From Neodiprion pinetum (Eukaryota; Arthropoda; Insecta; Hymenoptera; Diprionidae), in the NCBI RefSeq assembly GCF_021155775.2, contig NC_060235.2:43372701-43436700 (forward strand): a stretch of DNA of 64,000 nt. The letters run 5' to 3'. The notes beneath the pieces are model-generated. The model was not told the origin of the DNA. It made no database searches and was given only the letters and a program-made list of their open reading frames with translations. The position numbers and the translations under genes are program-made. Positions 51,901 to 57,900 of the stretch are shown here, in pieces. Within the stretch, counting starts at the first letter, position 1. Each line of letters begins with the position of its first letter.

Positions 51901-54900
51901 GTCGATTGTGAGTGACACCCCTGTAAGTTTCGGCCGGTTAGAAATATGTAAGGTTAGTAGCAGTAAACTCTTCAAGCCATTGGTAGCAGTGCGTCGTGTC
52001 AAAACCGCGTCTGTCGAACCTCGAGATTACCAGCATTATTTCTTATGCTGTATAAAATTTGAGTAATGGTGGATCAAAAAAGTGATACTATAGTTGACAT
52101 TTAGTTGCAAAAAACATTACTGTCGCAACTATCGCCTTTTTTTCATCCTGCAGTCTCTTGCACATCCATACAGGATGCTGGAAACTGGTTGCAAGAATAA
52201 CCGATGCAATACTTACTGGTATAGTAAGTCTGCATAGTAAGAAATTCGGCAAAGGGTCACCCAAAATCACCGTCAGCGATACCTAAAATCTATCTACATG
52301 ACATCAAAGGCCTGGGATCATGTATGATATACATGCAGGCTGTCAGGCTGCATCGGTCGAATATTTCATCCACCCCGACCTGCGACTCACACCTCCTAAA
52401 CTTATCTCCTTTTTGGTACATGCTGACGGCATCACCCCTTCATGAACATACTTGTATACACGTATTGCCCCGAACAACGGATAATAAACAAAGAATGGCT
52501 CCCACTCCCTCTACTTTTTTCGCTGGTCATCCACCTGTCGTCGTCCGCCTGGCTTTCCGAAAGGCAACCGAGCACAAGTGTAGCCTTAGGCGGTCAAAAT
52601 ACAGACAAAGTATAATTGACCCGAAAATGGATCTCTGGTCTACGGAATTACACCCTGCCTTCGTGCACGAGGCTGAAAGTAGCAGCGAAAATTAGCAGCC
52701 GAACGTTGCAATGTTCATTTGAAGATGGCTGTGAAGTCCGAAAATTAAAATTTTCTGAAATACCTCGAATTCTCCATACTTTTATAGAATTATGATAAAA
52801 TTGAACTGCAATTTTCTATTTTCAAAGAGTTTGACACATTTGGCTGTTAACTCTGGCCGCTAGCTTCAGCTGTATCGTTAGTGCGACAGGGATAGGGTAC
52901 ACGTATAATTGGCACGGATGGCATTTATGCTGTAATCCCCCCCCCACGCCAGTTCAAAATCGGCGAACCGCACGAGAGCACCGAATTAACGAAACAGAGA
53001 AACCATGAGTCTAACCTTTTTCTGAACCCGGTGCGTTGAATACCACCTAGCATTCTAGCATGTACCTACGTGAGCATTGTGCATCGATGTGACTCGATAA
53101 GGATTCCTCGCGTGCAAGGTCTCCTATCCGGTAGGAGAGGGTAACGCACGTAAATACGCACGCCACCGCCCGCGTCGATTGAAATGAATGAAAAGGGAAC
53201 ACCGTAGATACGCGGGTCGTACAGACCTGTGTGTATCCATTGTGTATCTTCATACACCTGGGCGCCCTCGCCGTTCTCTGCAGTACTCACCAACTACCTG
53301 TATGTAATACAGTCGCAGTCTCACTTTCGCTTAGGAAGGCTTGATTCCATCTGCATACCTATGTTTTTACTCATACGCGGTAGTCGTGATAATTTTACTT
53401 TCGCAATGCAAAGTGTGGCTGTGATTGCGTATTGAAAACACTAAACCTCCATTCGAGAGGCTCGGAAAGAATGTTGAACTCTCAGTTCTAAGTGACCACC
53501 TGCACCCCTGTAACGAACGAAGCATTGACCACGCAAATAACTCGGTTCTTGCATGCTCCAGGTACATCTATTATCTGCATTTGTTTATAGCGACGTGTGT
53601 GAGTGACAATGCTTCTTACATCTTCCAGCTCCAGCTCCGGAGGTAAGATCGTGGTGAGCAACTTACCAGCCCACGCAAGGTTCGAGGACATCGAACCACT
53701 CCTAACGACGTACGGGCAGGTCCAAAACGTGGAAAAACTTTCCTCGCGAGATCCAAACACCCAAACAGTCCTGGTCAGCTATGAGACGCAAGAACAAGCA
53801 CAACAGTATGTAACCTAGATCTACGGCTTATGATATAACACTTACTTATTGCAGGACAATTGGCATGAGATGATTACCTGACGTCAAGCTTGCATATTTA
53901 TAACGTCTTTAAACTCATTCGGTTGCACACGGATAAAGGATCTCCTGATTACAACAAATTTGGTGCAGTAGTAAGGTGGCAAAAAATATTTTTGGCTTTA
54001 AAGAGGTATTAATAGATTCAACAAAAAGTGATCCGAAAAATGTACCAACTTTTACTGTCAAGTTAAACCTCATTTATTTGAATTATGTGTCTTTCAAAAC
54101 AAGTCTTTCGCCATATTTTTTAAAACTTGACATTTTTCTTTTTCTTTGGGTACACTGGCAGTTAGGATCCTTTCCTTTCTTGGACAAGTTTTTCGTAGAC
54201 TCAGAAAGTCTACAAAACATATTAGCCCAAAATGATCGTATGGGATGGGAAGAAAATAGTCGAAACCCTTGAACTTGTGATACGAGGGTCGTTTCAACAC
54301 TAAATTTCGTTATTTTTTCACAACAAACAACTTTAATCAGGCTCTGTGTGCATATCAGATTTATATTGAAGTCTACTAAAGATATTCTTACAATTTGGCT
54401 CCCTGTAAAGATAGACGCATGTACTTCTGTTTGGCGTGTCTGACTGCACAAATCTGTATCGGTATCTTTGCTTTCGCCGCAGAAGGTAAAAAAACGGCGT
54501 AGATTCATTCCAGATTGACTTCTGTTTATGACAAACAATGCAGAAGCATCCAAACGATTCGTCAACGGCGTTCAACTTCTCCGGAATGACGCACGGGTGT
54601 GCACGACGAAGATCCGATTTGCAGATCTGTTACGGCTCGGATTTCGTGCTCGTTTTCGTCATTCATATCTGCGCATCCTTTCTGAAAAGTTGAACGCTAC
54701 TGACGAATCATTTGAATGCTCATTCATTGTCCGTCATGGAAAGACGTTAATTTCCGATGAATCTTCGCCGCACTTTCGCCTTTTCTACTAAGAAAACGCA
54801 TAAACGCAACAATACGAGCGTCCACCTTTACAAAGACCATACTGCATCGCTTTGCGGGGTCGCTTGCCTGCTAAATTTTCTGAATATTGTCAGTGGACCT

Positions 54901-57900
54901 CAAATATAAAGTTTACCTGTTACCTCCAACGAAGTCAAGAGATGTTGTTAATTGGAAGATGAAAAAAGAAAAAAAAATGGAAAACTTACTGTTGAAATGG
55001 CCCTAGTATATTCCACTGTACCATTGCTCATAAAATTGTTCGGTTATTCACATCGAAATGTCGTGAAACGGTCTGGCAATTCAAAATTGCGACCGATTTA
55101 AATTGTTATGATATTGCGTTTCACACTTTAATAATCGGAATATGCACACGTTTGTTTTAAATCGCATGTAGCCTATTAATTAAAAATGACGATGAGGAAG
55201 CGTGTAGCTGGAGAATCGATAGATATTTGACTAAAAAAACAGCTACCTCCTGGCATTCGAATCAAGTTTCGAAATTACCTGACAAAATGAATGTTCACCG
55301 TAACGTGAGACCTAGCGGTCGAAAGCTTGGTCTAAGAATTTCTTTCACCTTCTCAGGGCTGTAAATCAGTTGAATGGGTACGAGTACGAGGGCAACCCGC
55401 TAAAGGTGGAGATGTCGAGCCCGGAGAATCGGCGGAGAGGACGCAGCCAACGCGGGGGAGTCGCGTTTTCGGGGTTGCCTGGGTCCGGACGGCAGACCGA
55501 CTTTCCTCTACGTATTCTGGTTCAGTCGGACATGGTAGGTGCCATTATCGGTCGACAGGGTTCCACCATACGTCAGATAACTCAGATGACTCGCGCTCGC
55601 GTCGACGTGCACAGGAAAGACAACGTTGGCTCCCTCGAGAAGGCCATCACCATATACGGAAACCCTGAAAATTGCACCAATGCTTGCAAAAAAATTCTCG
55701 AGGTCATGCAGCAGGAAGCCAACAACACTAACAAGGGGTAAGTTGATTACACGTCGTTATGTTACGATTTTTTTGGGGTCTTAAGGCTCCGGTTGGGAAT
55801 TTGGCCCAACGATTCCATTGAACTCGGTATTAATAGTGTGATCAATGATGGTTAATTCTGTATTCGATCATGACTGAAGGGTGTTTTCGTTGAAAAAAGT
55901 ACGTATTTTCCTGAAACAGTGAGATAACCCTGAAGATCCTTGCGCACAACAATCTTATCGGACGCATTATTGGGAAAGGGGGTAACACCATAAAACGGAT
56001 CATGCAGGATACCGACTCAAAGATAACCGTGAGCAGCATCAACGATATCAACAGCTTTAATCTGGAACGCATCATCACCGTCAAGGGTTCGATTGAGAAC
56101 ATGAGCAAGGCTGAGTCCATGATATCCAGCAAGCTCCGTCAAAGTTACGAGAATGATCTTCAAGCTATGGCTGTGAGTTTACTCTTACCGTCACTCTCTT
56201 GTTTCTTCAAATATTTTCTCCTCATCCGTATCCTTGAACCCCTTTGATTTTTCGGACTTGCGTTGTCTCAAAGTGTACGCGGAAAACAAAGCTGGGTTGC
56301 CGAGTACACAAGTTCGAAAACCAAATTTCAACCATTTATTCAAACGGGTGCACTACGCTAATTCACTACATGGATTTACGTAACTTAGCACAGCCGTTGA
56401 AACTGGCGTATCGTTCATTATGGGCAAAAATATCAAGGTGGCCCGTTATCCAGAAGTTCAAAATCAGCAATAGCATCAAGCAAACAGTATACCAAGAGAC
56501 AAATGTTTTAACCTAACTCAGGGAAATTTGTTACCTCATTTCTTTCCAACAGCCCGGATCGAGTACGAAGTCTCGGAAAAGTAGCAACTCCTCGTCCTCA
56601 TCGGGGGTTAGTGTGATACTAGGAAAATATTCGCGTCTCCGCGTCGCTACCTAGGGGTAGACTGCTATGTATTACCACTGTATTTAATAGTACGTGAAGG
56701 AGTACCATTTCAATTTGCATATCCGATTCCGGCAAAGAAATGTGTGCATAAATTTTTCTATCCTTATATTTTACTTCTGTCCTTCATATTTCTTTTCTGT
56801 GTTTTTTCACCTTGACCACACCGGCCTTCGTATACGAGCACCTCACGTATTGTACGTTTTATAGCCGCCGAATACGCGCACTATGTACGCACATTATGTT
56901 TCTTTCACATGTATGTATGTACTTTTGTTACATCCTCACATTGTCTCGTACGCAACTTATATGTAACACTTCAATTGCGAGTCAATAAAATTGTCTATGT
57001 TCGATCCAATGTTCGTCTCTATGGTATTTTCGTTCATGTTTCGCAATTATTCAAAGCAAAAGAGATACAAGACGCGGATGGTTTCAACCCATGAACGACC
57101 GTTGAGCGTCCAAAGACTCTGACTCTTATCGTTAGACAGAGTCTTCGTGGATTCCTTGAATAATAAATTGAATTCATAATTACTTATCGCAAAATTAGAA
57201 TATGCCAAATACTCAGCCCAGGCTGTAAAACCATGCGAACCACGTTCGTACACAGATAGTGAAACGAGACCTTGACCCCATCGGCAAATGATGAATTCGA
57301 GCTTGATTCGGAGAACACCTGCCGAGATCTGATATATGATTGATATATCTTTTTCGAAGCGTTGTGATACGTGAAATGAGGAAAAAACCGACAGTCGACG
57401 CCGTTACCCGTTGTTACAGCCCCAAAGCATGATGTTCCCCGGACTCCATCCGATGGCGATGATGTCGACCGCGGGTATGGGGTACAGTTCGCGTGGTCCG
57501 GGTCTCTACGGCTCCGGACCAGCGCCGTATCCGTACCAGGGGAGCATGCCAGCCCAGCAGGGCGGCGTTCCGACCGGTGACACCCAGGAGACGACCTTCT
57601 TGTACATTCCCAACAACAGCGTTGGCGCTATCATCGGAACAAAGGGTTCCCACATAAGGAACATCATAAGATTCTCGGGTGCTAGTGTCAAAATTGCACC
57701 GCTTGAACAGGACAAGCCCGCGGATCAACAGACTGAAAGGAAAGTAACAATCGTTGGGTCGCCAGAGTCACAGTGGAAGGTAAGAACGATAGTTGAAACG
57801 ATTCGACCAACTCCCTAAATTATCGATGTACGAACATGTCTGGGGCCTTGGGGGTGAAACGGTGTTACGTGGTAGCCGATGAGGAGTGAAAAATTAAATG

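Larger units (their letters stand above)
18653..53628 (+). other. Imp: Imp intron 1 (about 35 kb)
   Basis: This is the intron between coding exons 1 and 2, GTAAAC to TTCCAG, joining in phase 2. I found no RRM1-like exon in it (no RNP2/RNP1 pair) and no convincing nested gene. It holds several transposon remnants, microsatellites and GC-rich islands at about 25.5-26.4, 39.9-40.3 and 45.3-46.7 kb, which could be alternative promoters or enhancers. Stretches not listed separately (for example 18.7-21.9, 30.2-31.9, 36.0-37.8, 40.4-42.5, 43.0-44.6 and 46.8-50.6 kb) show no structure I can support beyond short homopolymers. Confidence 0.75.

Noticed and set aside
55842..56132. A 97-codon minus-strand frame
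   Set aside because: Antisense shadow of the KH2 exon.
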